Assembly (NCBI RefSeq): GCF_014280435.1
Contig: NZ_CP060388.1
Location: 1,860,001 to 1,924,000 of the forward strand
Length of the DNA: 64,000 nucleotides
Reading direction: 5' to 3'
Source of the DNA: Sphingobium sp. KCTC 72723
GTDB taxonomy: Bacteria > Pseudomonadota > Alphaproteobacteria > Sphingomonadales > Sphingomonadaceae
The notes under the pieces are model-generated. The model worked only from the letters and a program-made list of their open reading frames with translations. It was not told the origin of the DNA and made no database searches. Positions 45,698 through 57,275 of this stretch are shown piece after piece; position 1 is the stretch's first letter; each line of letters begins with the position of its first letter. The translations under genes were made by a program, and so were the position numbers.

Positions 45698-46351
45698 TTA
45701 CAGAATGGTCTGGCCGGTCTTGGCCCAATCGGCCATGAAACCCTCGATGCCCTTGTCGGTCAGCACATGGTTGAACAGCGCCTTGATGACGGTGGGCGGC
45801 GCAGTCATCACGTCCGCGCCGATCCGCGCGCTTTCCAGCACATGGATGGGGTGGCGCACCGACGCGACCAGGATTTCGGTGTCGAAACCATAATTGTCGT
45901 AAATCAGGCGAATGTCCTGAATCAACGCCATGCCGTCAAAGCCATTATCGTCATGACGGCCCACGAAGGGCGAAATGAAACTTGCGCCCGCCTTGGCCGC
46001 CAACAACGCCTGATTGGCGGAAAAGCACAAGGTCACATTCACCTGCGTGCCATCGTCGGTCAGCGCCTTGCAGGTCTTCAGGCCGTCGATCGTCAACGGC
46101 ACCTTGATGCACACATTGTCGGCGATCTTGCGCAGGACTTCGGCTTCCTTCATCATCGTCTCATGGTCGAGCGCGACGACTTCGGCGGACACCGGCCCAT
46201 CGACCAGTCCGCAGATTTCCGCGACCACTTCCAGAAACTTGCGCCCCGACTTGTGGATCAGCGACGGGTTGGTGGTGACACCGTCCAGCAGGCCGGTAGC
46301 GGCCAGATCGCGGATTTCGGCGGTGTCGGCGGTGTCGACGAAGAATTTCAT
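45698..46351 (-). CDS. tal: Transaldolase, short (FSA/TAL) type
   Basis: Schiff-base aldolase of the non-oxidative pentose phosphate path. At ATG 46351 the product is 217 residues, the size of the short bacterial transaldolase/fructose-6-phosphate aldolase group: [27 protein letters not shown], catalytic Lys83 in [20 protein letters not shown]. Which of the two activities dominates cannot be read with certainty, but RHDDNG favours transaldolase. GGAG precedes the ATG by 12 bases. The longer upstream frame is not family-like. Confidence 0.93.
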   Translation of the reverse strand: MKFFVDTADTAEIRDLAATGLLDGVTTNPSLIHKSGRKFLEVVAEICGLVDGPVSAEVVALDHETMMKEAEVLRKIADNVCIKVPLTIDGLKTCKALTDDGTQVNVTLCFSANQALLAAKAGASFISPFVGRHDDNGFDGMALIQDIRLIYDNYGFDTEILVASVRHPIHVLESARIGADVMTAPPTVIKALFNHVLTDKGIEGFMADWAKTGQTIL

Positions 46352-46491
46352 GGGTGCAGGCTCCAAAGGGACAGGGAATCGGCTTCCTTTAACCACTGAC
46401 CGCCCGATTGGCCATCGCCCGATCGCGCAACAGCCTTGGCAACGCGCCAGCAACAGTCCTAAGGCACCGGCACCTTTCCAAAGGACCAGCC

Positions 46492-47133
46492 ATGCTCCGC
46501 CGCCTCACCCTGCCCCTCATCGTTCTTGCCGCCCCCGCCAACGCCGCGACCAGCGAAACGCAGGCATGGCTCAGCGAAAGCGTCACGATCCGCGCGGACC
46601 CCGCCACCATCGTCACGCTCGATTCCAGCCAGCGCGCCCGCGCCGACGCGGCCAGCGGCGGCGAACAGTTTCTCGTCCGGGGGGCGATCGACCACGCCAT
46701 CGCGCCGGGCGTGCAACTGGGCGGCGGCCTCGCCTGGCTCAAAAGCGAAAGCGATCAGGAAATGCGCCTGTTTCAACAGGCGACGTTCACGAAGGGCATC
46801 TGGAGCGCCCGCACACGGCTGGAACAGCGTTTCTTCGACAATGCCGACACCGCCAGTTGGCGCCTGCGCCAGCGGGTGCAGGCCGCCGTGCCGATCGACA
46901 GCGCAAAACAATGGACGCTGATCGCAGCGAGCGAAATCATGTTCCACCTCAACCGCGCCCGCGCGAGCGACAAGACCGGCCTTGCCGTGATGCGCCACCA
47001 GATCGGCTTGCGTCACCCGATCGGCAAGGGTGTGGACGCGCAGTTGCTCTATATGCGGCAACAGACGTTCCGCGAAGCCCGCGCCGATGTCGTCGCGCAT
47101 ATCCCTTGGCTGACGTTAAGCTGGCGAATGTAG
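46492..47133 (+). CDS. DUF2490 secreted beta-strand protein
   Basis: A 213-residue protein with a signal peptide ([20 protein letters not shown]) and then strongly alternating beta segments ([40 protein letters not shown]) with aromatic ends: LEQRF and RLRQR are DUF2490 marks. It probably forms an outer-membrane barrel; the C-terminus LTLSWRM nearly fits the barrel sorting end. Role unknown. AAGGA lies 6 bases before ATG 46492. priA follows 44 bases on. Confidence 0.78.
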   Translation: MLRRLTLPLIVLAAPANAATSETQAWLSESVTIRADPATIVTLDSSQRARADAASGGEQFLVRGAIDHAIAPGVQLGGGLAWLKSESDQEMRLFQQATFTKGIWSARTRLEQRFFDNADTASWRLRQRVQAAVPIDSAKQWTLIAASEIMFHLNRARASDKTGLAVMRHQIGLRHPIGKGVDAQLLYMRQQTFREARADVVAHIPWLTLSWRM

Positions 47134-47177
47134 CAGGCGGCGTTTGCGCCATCGCCCGGAGCCGCTAAGGATCATCC

Positions 47178-49346
47178 ATGTCCCGCGCCCGCGTCCTCCT
47201 GCTCAACGCTGCCCTTGGCCCGCTCGACTATCGCGTGCCGCACGGCATATCGGTCCAGCCCGGCAGCATCGTCGTCGCCCCGCTCGGCCCGCGCCAACTG
47301 GTCGGCGTAGTGTGGGAGGAGGAGAGTTTCCCCGATGTCGACAGCGTGGGCGACAACCGCCTGCGCAACCTGATCGAAGTCGTGGATGCGCCGCCGCTCC
47401 CCGCGCCGCTGCGCCGCCTGATCGAATGGACAGCGGACTATTATCTCTCCCCCCCCGCCGCCGTGCTGCGCATGGCGCTCGCATCCATGGCCGCGCTGGA
47501 GGGGACACGCACCGTCATCGAATATCGCGCCACCGGCGCAGTCCCCGAACGTATGACCGAACAACGCGCACAGGCGCTCGAACGCATCGGCGACCGGCAA
47601 GGGCTGATCCGCGAACTGGCGCTGATCGGCGGGGTGTCCGACGCGGTGATTCGCGGCCTGATCAAGCAGGACATTTTCCAGCCCATCGAAGTCAGCGTCG
47701 ATACCCCTTTCCCTATGCCCGATCCGGCCCATGCCCAGCCGATCCTGTCCGACGCCCAGCGCGAAGCCGCAACCACCATGGCCGACGCCGTGCGCGCGCA
47801 CGACTTCGCGCCCTTCCTGCTCGACGGCGTCACTGGTTCCGGCAAGACGGAGGTGTATTTCGAAGCCATAGCCGCCGCCATCCGCGCCGACCGGCAAGTG
47901 CTGGTGCTACTCCCCGAAATCGCCCTGACCGAACCCTTCCTCGAACGGTTCGAAAAACGCTTCGGCACCGTCCCGGTCAACTGGCATAGCGGCCTGCGCC
48001 AGACCGAACGCCGCCGGGCGTGGCGCGCCATCGCCAGCGGACAGGCGCAGGTCGTCGTCGGCGCGCGTTCCGCCCTGTTCCTGCCCTATCCCAATCTGGG
48101 CCTCATCATCGTCGACGAAGCGCATGAGGCCAGCTTCAAGCAGGAAGATGGCGTCCATTATCACGCCCGCGACGTGGCAGTGATGCGCGGACTGATCGAG
48201 AAATTCCCGGTCATCCTCGCCTCCGCCACTCCGGCCATTGAGACGCGCCATCAGGTCGAACTGGGCCGCTACCGCGAAATCAAGCTGCCCTCCCGCTATG
48301 GCGGCGCGGAAATGCCTCAGATCGAGGGGCTGAACCTGCTCACCGACCCGCCCGAACGCGGTCGCTGGATCGCCCCGCCGCTGGTAAAGGCGATCGACGA
48401 GGTGATGGCCAAGGGCGAACAGAGCCTCCTCTTCCTCAACCGGCGCGGCTATGCGCCGCTGACGCTATGCCGCCATTGCGGCTATCGCTTCCAATGCCCC
48501 AATTGCACCGCATGGATGGTCGAACACCGGCTGACCCACCGCCTTGCCTGCCATCATTGCGGCCATGTCGTCCCCACCCCGCGCCGCTGCCCCGATTGCA
48601 AGGAGGAAGACAGCCTGGTCGCCTGCGGTCCCGGCGTCGAACGCATCGCGGACGAGGTAAAAGCGCTATGGCCACAGGCGCGCACCGCCATCGTCACGTC
48701 CGATACACTTTCCTCCCCCGCCCGCGTCGCCGATTTCGTGAAATCGGTGGAGGCCGGCGACATCGACATCATCGTCGGCACCCAATTGGTGACGAAGGGC
48801 TATCATTTCCCCAACCTCACTCTGGTCGGCGTGATCGACGCCGATCTGGGGCTGGAGGGGGGCGACCTGCGCGCCGCCGAACGCACCTTCCAGCAAATCG
48901 TGCAGGTCGCCGGACGCGCCGGGCGCGGGCAAAAACCGGGCCGCGTATTCATTCAGACCCGAATGCCCGGCAGCGAAGTCATACAGGCGCTGATCGACGG
49001 CGACACCGAACGTTTCTACGCCGTCGAAACCGAACATCGCCGCCGCGCCAACGCCCCCCCCTTCGGCCGCTTTGCCGCGATCATCATCTCCAGCGAAAAT
49101 GCCGACGAAGCCGCGCAAACCGCCCGCCTGATCGGCAAATCTGCGCCTGTGATCGAAGGGATGGCCGTCTATGGTCCCGCCCCCGCGCCACTGTCCGTCC
49201 TGCGCGGGCGGCACCGCCACCGCCTGCTCATCCACGCGACGCGGCAGGTCGATATTCAGGCAGCGATCCGCGAATGGCTCGGCAATCTGGTGTGGAAATC
49301 AGGCACCCGCGTCGCCGTGGATGTCGATCCCTACAGCTTCATGTGA
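47178..49346 (+). CDS. priA: Primosomal protein N' (replication restart helicase PriA)
   Basis: Superfamily 2 DNA helicase that reloads the replisome at stalled forks. The 722-residue product has the N-terminal DNA-binding part, Walker A DGVTGSGKTEVYFEA, IIVDEAHEASFKQED (DEAH), a zinc-binding pair (CRHCGYRFQCPNCTAWM and CHHCGHVVPTPRRCPDC) and helicase motifs GTQLVTKGYHFPNLTLV and QVAGRAGRG. Its stop shares the A of the next gene's ATG. Confidence 0.97.
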   Translation: MSRARVLLLNAALGPLDYRVPHGISVQPGSIVVAPLGPRQLVGVVWEEESFPDVDSVGDNRLRNLIEVVDAPPLPAPLRRLIEWTADYYLSPPAAVLRMALASMAALEGTRTVIEYRATGAVPERMTEQRAQALERIGDRQGLIRELALIGGVSDAVIRGLIKQDIFQPIEVSVDTPFPMPDPAHAQPILSDAQREAATTMADAVRAHDFAPFLLDGVTGSGKTEVYFEAIAAAIRADRQVLVLLPEIALTEPFLERFEKRFGTVPVNWHSGLRQTERRRAWRAIASGQAQVVVGARSALFLPYPNLGLIIVDEAHEASFKQEDGVHYHARDVAVMRGLIEKFPVILASATPAIETRHQVELGRYREIKLPSRYGGAEMPQIEGLNLLTDPPERGRWIAPPLVKAIDEVMAKGEQSLLFLNRRGYAPLTLCRHCGYRFQCPNCTAWMVEHRLTHRLACHHCGHVVPTPRRCPDCKEEDSLVACGPGVERIADEVKALWPQARTAIVTSDTLSSPARVADFVKSVEAGDIDIIVGTQLVTKGYHFPNLTLVGVIDADLGLEGGDLRAAERTFQQIVQVAGRAGRGQKPGRVFIQTRMPGSEVIQALIDGDTERFYAVETEHRRRANAPPFGRFAAIIISSENADEAAQTARLIGKSAPVIEGMAVYGPAPAPLSVLRGRHRHRLLIHATRQVDIQAAIREWLGNLVWKSGTRVAVDVDPYSFM

Positions 49347-49567
49347 TGAACACGCCCCCTGTCACTCCCTGCCGCAACCTGTGCCAACTCGACGCCGCGC
49401 GCGCCACCTGCACCGGCTGCGGCCGCACCATCGACGAAATCGTCCACTGGCGCAGCATGGGCGATGCCGCCCGCGCCGCTGTCATGACGCGGGTGCAGGA
49501 TTTCCAGCCTTTGCCCCATCCTTCGGCTTTTTCGCTACCAGCGCGTCGAACTTCGCCTTCATCCTGA
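49346..49567 (+). CDS. DUF1289 small Cys-rich protein
   Basis: 73 residues; PCRNLCQLDAARATCTGCGR with TIDEIVHWRSMGDAARAAV is the DUF1289 pattern, a short CxxxC...CxGCxRT metal- or nucleic-acid-binding-like unit of unknown role. It starts inside the priA stop (TGATG), so the two are translationally coupled. The last 20 residues (PLPHPSAFSLPARRTSPSS) are not family-like and overlap a decayed gene on the other strand, so the end may have been extended by a junction. Confidence 0.82.
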   Translation: MNTPPVTPCRNLCQLDAARATCTGCGRTIDEIVHWRSMGDAARAAVMTRVQDFQPLPHPSAFSLPARRTSPSS

Positions 49568-49802
49568 TCGCTGCCTCGCGCATGTCCGACGCATGGGGCG
49601 AAAAGGCTATCGGGATATTTCACCCCAGTCGCGCGAATGGCGCTAACGATGCCGGGCAGTGCGTCGGTTCCCGGCTAGTGGATCAGCCGTAACTCATCCT
49701 CGATCAGCGCGCCCTGCGCCATGTCGACCGGGCCTGCCACCACGCCGCCTGCGCAGTCCCGCACAGCGCCAAGCTCATCGCCAGCCCGGCCCAGGCCTTC
49801 AC
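49482..49802 (-). pseudogene. Decayed gene for a secreted protein
   Basis: Reading minus, GTG 49802 opens a good signal peptide (VKAWAGLAMSLALCGTAQA). The following homologous-looking segment needs a shift of frame: VVAGPVDMAQGALIEDELRL, an in-frame TAG, then PGTDALPGIVSAIRATGVK in the same frame, then another shift to IPIAFSPHASDMREAAIRMK and AKFDALVAKKPKDG, ending at TGA 49482. Codon pattern and Ala/Arg content look protein-like in all three pieces, while no intact frame spans them. I cannot name the family. Alternatively this is non-coding DNA with chance frames. Confidence 0.4.
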
Positions 49803-49871
49803 CCCGAAACGCGACCCCAAAACCAGACCAGACGAAACGCGCGACGGATGAAAAGCCCAAATTCCCTTGCC

Positions 49872-50366
49872 TCATGGCCGGATGGCGTCTGCTGGCGACA
49901 CGATGATGACGACGCGCCGGTTTTCGCGGCGGCCATCGGCGGATCGGTTGCTGTCCACTGGCAGGCGCGCGCCCATGCCCAGCACGCGCAATGCGCCCGG
50001 TGCCATCCCCCCGCTGCCCAGCGCGTCGGCCACTGCCTGCGCCCGTTTCAGCGACAGCGCCTCGTTATAGGCGGCGGTCCCGGTCGAATCGGTATGCCCC
50101 TCCACCCGCGCGCCGGTGATGTCGACTGCGACCAGCGTCCGCGCCATGGCACCGATCACGCCATGTTGCGCGGGGATCAGAACGCTTTCGTCGCTGGCGA
50201 ACAACAGCCGGTCGGCCATCCCGAACTGCCATCCGTCGCCCACCGGCTCGAACCCGTTTTGCTGCAACGTGGCGACCTGACGCGGGGTAAAGCCGCTCCG
50301 GTCCGGCACGGTCTGGCACCCCGCCAGCGCCAGGGACAGGATCATCAGGGAAAAAATCTGGCGCAT
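49872..50366 (-). CDS. yfiB: OmpA-like lipoprotein, YfiB homologue
   Basis: A 164-residue lipoprotein: MRQIFSLMILSLALAGC gives the acylated Cys17; an OmpA-like domain follows from about residue 60 (RVEGHTDSTGTAAYNEALSL, KRAQAVADAL, ADGRRENRRVVI) with the Asp and Arg that bind diaminopimelate in peptidoglycan. Next to a YfiN-type cyclase and a YfiR-type protein, it fits YfiB, the outer-membrane sensor that sequesters YfiR. It begins 13 bases past the cyclase stop. Confidence 0.85.
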   Translation of the reverse strand: MRQIFSLMILSLALAGCQTVPDRSGFTPRQVATLQQNGFEPVGDGWQFGMADRLLFASDESVLIPAQHGVIGAMARTLVAVDITGARVEGHTDSTGTAAYNEALSLKRAQAVADALGSGGMAPGALRVLGMGARLPVDSNRSADGRRENRRVVIIVSPADAIRP

Positions 50367-50379
50367 AATATCAAGTCCG

Positions 50380-51603
50380 TCATTCGGTGGTTCCGTGCCG
50401 CCGCCCCTTGGCGGCATACATTGCCGCGTCCGCATGGCGCAGCAGGTCGCGCGCATCGGCGCTGTCTTGGGGATATAGCGCCCAGCCCAGGCTCAGCGAC
50501 GACCGGATGCTCTGGCCATTGGGCAGCATGATCGGCTGTTCCATGCTCGCGTCGATCCGCGCCGCTACTGCCTCCACTGCGTCGCGCGCCGTGCCGGACG
50601 CCAGGATCAGGGCAAATTCATCGCCACCCAGCCGGAACGCCAGATCGCCCGTGCGCAATGCCACGCGCAAACGGGCGGCAATGACGATCAGCATCACGTC
50701 GCCCGCATCATGCCCATGCCCGTCATTGACCTGCTTGAAGCGGTTGACGTCGGCATAGATGATCGCAAAGCCTGCGTCATTGTCCTGCGCCTGCTGCACC
50801 GACGCTGCCAAATGCCGCTCGAACATGGCGCGATTGCCAAGCCCGGTCAGCGTATCGCGCGTCGCCTGTTGTTCCAGTTGCCGGTTTTCGGTCAGAACAC
50901 CGGCGTGCCATTGCTGCAATTCGTCCAGCAAAGCATTGAAATCGCGCGCCAACTGATCGACTTCGGCAATCTGCGCGCCCGGCACCCGCCGGTCGAAATG
51001 CCGGTCGGCACGCACCGCATGGGCCACCTGCGCCATCTGCGCCAACGGCCCGGTCACATCCTTTTGCAACCGCCGGGCCAACATATGCGCGGCAATGACC
51101 GTCAGCCCCAGGCACGCCAGCGCGATCAGCGCGCCCGACAGGATATAGCGGCCAATCGCTCCGGCATCGCCATGCACGGTCAACCGGGCAATCACGTCCC
51201 GGCCATGGCGGATCGGCTGAGTGACTGGCGATGGCCACAACAGCGCGCCCGCCATCGCCTCCATCCGCGCGACCATGCCCGCATCGGGCCGGGTCCAGCG
51301 GATTATCAACTGCCCGCTATCGTCATGCACCTCTACCATCCGTACGCCCTGACCGCCTGCGACCATGGCGATACCATCCTGCGCCGCCGCCATGTCGTCG
51401 AACAGCAACGCCGGTTCGATCGTATAGCCCACGGTCCGCGCGACCAGCGCCAGATTGCGTTCGGCATAGCCGCGCATGACGACGACGCCTGCCACCATCA
51501 AAGTTGCCCCTGCCATCAACACCGCGAACAGGATCAGGCGCATATGCACCCGCGCCAATATCTGGCGCAACGACGGCATGACCGGGGGAACCGGATGGGT
51601 CAT
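50380..51603 (-). CDS. yfiN: Membrane diguanylate cyclase, YfiN/TpbB type
   Basis: Domains of the 407-residue product: membrane span 22-43, periplasmic CHASE8-like sensor (about 45-150, with PALLFDDMAAAQDGI), second span 152-175, HAMP-like segment 176-230, GGDEF from 248. The active site is RLGGDEF (GGDEF 326-330) and the feedback I-site RTGD (317-320) is intact. This is the YfiN arrangement, in which periplasmic YfiR holds the cyclase off. Its ATG lies four bases after yfiR. Confidence 0.92.
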   Translation of the reverse strand: MTHPVPPVMPSLRQILARVHMRLILFAVLMAGATLMVAGVVVMRGYAERNLALVARTVGYTIEPALLFDDMAAAQDGIAMVAGGQGVRMVEVHDDSGQLIIRWTRPDAGMVARMEAMAGALLWPSPVTQPIRHGRDVIARLTVHGDAGAIGRYILSGALIALACLGLTVIAAHMLARRLQKDVTGPLAQMAQVAHAVRADRHFDRRVPGAQIAEVDQLARDFNALLDELQQWHAGVLTENRQLEQQATRDTLTGLGNRAMFERHLAASVQQAQDNDAGFAIIYADVNRFKQVNDGHGHDAGDVMLIVIAARLRVALRTGDLAFRLGGDEFALILASGTARDAVEAVAARIDASMEQPIMLPNGQSIRSSLSLGWALYPQDSADARDLLRHADAAMYAAKGRRHGTTE

Positions 51604-51607
51604 GGCG

Positions 51608-52195
51608 TCAATACCCCCCTTTCGACAGACGCAGCACGCGCGGGTCGATCCGCACGGTCGATCGCGAAACCGCGTCGATATTGAGTTGGAAATTCAGCGT
51701 GTCCGGCGCGAACATCAGGCAAAACATCGCCCCGCTGCGGCAATCGGCATCGGCTTCGGCAATGGTCACCACCGCCGCGTCGCGCACCATGCCCAACAAA
51801 CGCCGATTATCCAGCGCGGCCATGCGCCCGATATAAAGGGCGTCGCACCGGGTCGCTCCGCTAGGGTCAGACAGGCGCGTCACCTGTATCTGCGCGCCAT
51901 TGGACAGGGTGATGCTGTCCAGTTGCCCCGCATGGTCAGCCACGCCGGCAACGCATAGCTGGACGAAAGGCCGGGCGGTCGGCCAGCGGGTGAATTCCAA
52001 TATGGCGTCGGTCATCCGCGCCGCGCCTGTCGCCATGCGGTCCGGCCCATCGCCCAGCGGCATGACCACAGGTCGCAACACCGGCGCGGCCATCACCGCG
52101 ACCGGGACCATCAACAGCAACCAAAACACCAGATGCCGCAAATTCTGCCCCAAACCCGTCCGAATATAGTTAATCGGGTGTAAAAATCCGACCAT
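51608..52195 (-). CDS. yfiR: YfiR/HmsC-family periplasmic repressor
   Basis: A 195-residue protein with an unusually long N-terminus before its hydrophobic signal (LVFWLLLMVPVAVMAAP), then the YfiR (DUF4154) domain: ILEFTRWPTARPFVQLCVAG, CDALYIGRM, RDAAVVTIAEADADC and FQLNIDAVSRS. Four mature Cys are placed as in YfiR, whose activity depends on disulfides. It would bind the periplasmic part of YfiN and inhibit it. First gene of yfiR-yfiN-yfiB. No strong Shine-Dalgarno for ATG 52195. Confidence 0.88.
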   Translation of the reverse strand: MVGFLHPINYIRTGLGQNLRHLVFWLLLMVPVAVMAAPVLRPVVMPLGDGPDRMATGAARMTDAILEFTRWPTARPFVQLCVAGVADHAGQLDSITLSNGAQIQVTRLSDPSGATRCDALYIGRMAALDNRRLLGMVRDAAVVTIAEADADCRSGAMFCLMFAPDTLNFQLNIDAVSRSTVRIDPRVLRLSKGGY

Positions 52196-52264
52196 TCGGG
52201 CCGTAAGTCAACCATTCGTCACGCCATCGTTCCAACTTGTCGGGCAATGGTGCCAAGCCGTGGC

Positions 52265-53323
52265 CTAAACGTCACGCTCGCGCGCCAGCAACGCCCGCTT
52301 GCGTTCCACGCCCCAGGCATAGCCGCCCAGCGCCCCGTCGCCGCGCACCACCCGGTGGCACGGAATCAGCACCGCCAGCCCGTTGCCGCCACACGCCGTC
52401 CCCGCCGCCCGCACGGCGCCGGGCCGACCGATCGCGGCGGCGATATCGCCATAGCTGCGCATTTGCCCTGGCGGAATCGCGCGCAATGCGGCCCACACCG
52501 CCTGCTGAAACGCCGTGCCACCCACATCCACCGGCAGGTCGGGCGTCGCCGCCGGATCCTCCACCAGCGCCGCGACTGCCGCCGCCAGTCGGTCCGTGAC
52601 CACATCGGCGGACCGAAGTTCCGCCGCCGGAAAGCGCGCACGCAATTCCGCCTCCCCCTCGCCGAAACTGATCCGGCACAGCCCCTTGTCCGTCGCCGCG
52701 ACCAGCACGGGGCCAAGGCTGCTATCCACGGTGCGCCATCGGATGACGACACCCCGTCCCCCCGCCTGCCACGCGCTCGGCGTCATGCCCAGCGTGCCTT
52801 GCGCATCGGCATAGGCCCGGCTCGGCGCCCCATAGCCCGCCGCATAGATCGCATCGGTCACACGCCCCTCCTGCGCCAATGCCGCCTTCAGCCGATCGGT
52901 CCGCAACGCGCGTGCGAACGCCGCCGGGGAATTTCCAGTCAACCCTTTGAAAAGACGTTGAAAATGATGCGGCGCATAGCCCACATGCGCGGCCAGTTCG
53001 GCCAGCATGGGTGGCGTCTCCGCCGCTTCGATCAGTGCGATCGCTGCCGCCACGGCCTGCTCGTCGCGCGCCACATCGTCGGGGCGACAGCGCAGGCAAG
53101 CGCGAAATCCCGCCGCCCGCGCCACCGCCGGATCGGGCAGGAACGTCATATTCTCGCGCCGGGGATGGCGCGCTGCGCAACTGGGTTTGCAGTAAATCCC
53201 CGTGGTCGCCACGCACCCCACGAACCGCCCGTCCATTCCCCGGTCGCGCGCCAGCACGGCGGCCCAGCAGGCTTGCGGATCGGGCATCGGGGGCGCGGGA
53301 CGGGCGGGCTGACTCACATACAT
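52265..53323 (-). CDS. ada: Ada: methylphosphotriester sensor, AraC regulator and O6-alkylguanine alkyltransferase
   Basis: Bifunctional DNA-alkylation repair protein and activator. In the 352-residue product the N-terminal zinc module has GIYCKPSCAARHP (Cys45, Cys49) and FRACLRCRP (Cys76, Cys79); Cys45 is the methyl acceptor. A helix-turn-helix AraC domain spans about 85-185 (GYAPHHFQRLFKGLTG). The C-terminal alkyltransferase has acceptor Cys321 in LIPCHRVV. All three parts intact. A shorter start at MPDPQ is possible. Gene stands alone and divergent from the protease. Confidence 0.95.
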   Translation of the reverse strand: MYVSQPARPAPPMPDPQACWAAVLARDRGMDGRFVGCVATTGIYCKPSCAARHPRRENMTFLPDPAVARAAGFRACLRCRPDDVARDEQAVAAAIALIEAAETPPMLAELAAHVGYAPHHFQRLFKGLTGNSPAAFARALRTDRLKAALAQEGRVTDAIYAAGYGAPSRAYADAQGTLGMTPSAWQAGGRGVVIRWRTVDSSLGPVLVAATDKGLCRISFGEGEAELRARFPAAELRSADVVTDRLAAAVAALVEDPAATPDLPVDVGGTAFQQAVWAALRAIPPGQMRSYGDIAAAIGRPGAVRAAGTACGGNGLAVLIPCHRVVRGDGALGGYAWGVERKRALLARERDV

Positions 53324-53421
53324 GGATATGGCCTATGTTAGTAAAGATCGCGACGCTTCCTGTATCTTGCGTTCAAACGCGATTGCGGCATTTCCCGATT
53401 GCACAGCGCCTCCCGTGCAAT

Positions 53422-54996
53422 ATGTATGCGCGCCATATGGTCGCCCTTCTCCGCCGCTTCGCCCTGCTTCTCGCGCTGCTTGCGCCAGCCACCCTTCACG
53501 CCGAACAGCAGGACATCGCCGCCGCCGCGCGCGGTGTCGTGCGCGTCGTGCTGGTCGCCACCGACGGCAGCGAAGCCTATTTCGTCGGCCATGGCAGCGG
53601 GCTGGCCGTCGCCCCGGACAAGATCCTGACCAACGCCCATGTCGTGGAACTGGTGCGGGAGGAAAAAAATCTCGTCATCGGCGTCATCCCGTCGGAAGGG
53701 CGCAAGACCTATGGCGGGCGAATCATCGCCTTTTCCCCCGGCAACGACCTTGCCCTCATCCAGCTGGACGAAGGCCGCCTGCCCGTCTCTACCTTCTACG
53801 CCGGAGCAGTCACCGATGGCGCGCATGTCACTGCGATCGGCTATCCCGGCACGGTCGATCGTGCGCAGGGTCTGGGCCTCAAACAGATGGTCGAACCACT
53901 CGCCACGGTAAAGACCAGCGGCACCCTGTCGTCGGGCCGCTCCGGCCAGAGCTTCGACACGCTGCTGCATACCGCCCCGCTGGGCGCGGGGAACAGCGGC
54001 GGGCCGCTGGTCGATGATTGCGGCCGGGTATTGGGCGTCAACAGCTTCGGGTCGGTGTCGGACGGCAATGACGCCGAATTCGGCTTTGCCATATCCTGGC
54101 GCGAAATCGCCTCCTTCCTGCGGCAGGCCGGCGTCGCCTCGCGCCACACCATCGTCCCCTGCCGCTCCATGGCCGAAGCGGACGCTGCCGAAGCCGCCAT
54201 CACCCAGCGCGAATCGCAGGCGACCGAACAAAAGACGCGCGCCAGCGCCGACGCCCGCGAAGCCGCCCTCACCCGCGCCCGCGACACAGCGGAGCGCGAC
54301 GTCATCACGGCCCGCGAAAACGCCATGGCTGGCGCGGCGGTTCTGCTGGCCATCGCCGTGCTGGGCCTCGGTGCAGGCGGCCTCCTCTATACGCAGGGCA
54401 AGGAAAAGCCCGCAATCTGGGGGTTCTCGATTGGCGGCCTGTTCCTGTTCGGCGCGCTTGGCCTGTTCTTCTTCCGCCCCAGCTTTGCCGGCATCGACGA
54501 ACGCATCGCCGTGGCGCAGGACAGCAGCATCGTGGGCAACAGCGCCTTTGCCTGGGCTGGCGACAATATCTGCAAGGTCGATATGGGCCGCAGCCGCCTG
54601 ACCATATCGCAACCCAGCGACATCCCCTTTAGCTGGGCGGAGGGCGGCTGCGTCAATGGTGACGCCCAATATGTGGCTAACGGCACGCGGTGGCAGCGGC
54701 CCCATGTCCCGGCGGATGGCAATTACCTGACCGCCAGCAATTTCGACCCCGTCACGGGCATGGTGCGGATCGACCGCTGGCTGCCCGACGCCGACACGAT
54801 GGACAAGGCGCGCGCCCTCATCGCACAAAAACCCGTGCAGGGATGCAGCGCGAACCCGGAGAATCTGGCCCGCGTCGCCGCGTTACAATCCGATCTGGCA
54901 GCACTGGTCCCGGCCCAGCCTAATGAACGGATCGTCTATCATTGCCAGAAAGGACGGCTTGCCCCGGAAGCGCAATTGGCCGCTCCTGCGCAATAG
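53422..54996 (+). CDS. Trypsin-like serine protease with membrane hairpin and C-terminal domain
   Basis: A 524-residue envelope protein. Signal peptide (residues 1-27), trypsin-like domain with the triad His73 (TNAHVVE), Asp109 (GNDLALIQLD) and Ser192 (GAGNSGGPL), a charged Ala-rich coiled coil (about 248-300), two close membrane spans (303-323, 332-351), and a 170-residue C-terminal domain with Cys residues (ADNICKVDM-like GDNICKVDM, GGCVNGDAQY, QGCSANPENL). No PDZ domain, unlike DegP. Start 53422 or 53437; neither has a clear ribosome site. Partner and substrate unknown. Confidence 0.85.
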   Translation: MYARHMVALLRRFALLLALLAPATLHAEQQDIAAAARGVVRVVLVATDGSEAYFVGHGSGLAVAPDKILTNAHVVELVREEKNLVIGVIPSEGRKTYGGRIIAFSPGNDLALIQLDEGRLPVSTFYAGAVTDGAHVTAIGYPGTVDRAQGLGLKQMVEPLATVKTSGTLSSGRSGQSFDTLLHTAPLGAGNSGGPLVDDCGRVLGVNSFGSVSDGNDAEFGFAISWREIASFLRQAGVASRHTIVPCRSMAEADAAEAAITQRESQATEQKTRASADAREAALTRARDTAERDVITARENAMAGAAVLLAIAVLGLGAGGLLYTQGKEKPAIWGFSIGGLFLFGALGLFFFRPSFAGIDERIAVAQDSSIVGNSAFAWAGDNICKVDMGRSRLTISQPSDIPFSWAEGGCVNGDAQYVANGTRWQRPHVPADGNYLTASNFDPVTGMVRIDRWLPDADTMDKARALIAQKPVQGCSANPENLARVAALQSDLAALVPAQPNERIVYHCQKGRLAPEAQLAAPAQ

Positions 54997-55180
54997 CCGA
55001 TTCGCGGCGCGATAAAAACTCAGGCAAATGCCGCCGATTTCGCACTAACGATGGAATCGCGCACCATGACTTGCATAGTCATAATCGCGCTGCTAACCGG
55101 CCCGACAACAGGGGGGACTGGCAACGTCGCCGCCCCTTCTTTGCATGACCGGCAAATCAAGTGTGGAGGACGGCAAGCGC

Positions 55181-57267
<2,087 letters not shown>

Positions 57268-57275
57268 TTTGATGA

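Noticed and set aside
55063..55100. TTGCAT-17-TAACCG as promoter of the atp operon
   Set aside because: Match to any known consensus is too weak, and several equally poor alternatives exist in the gap.
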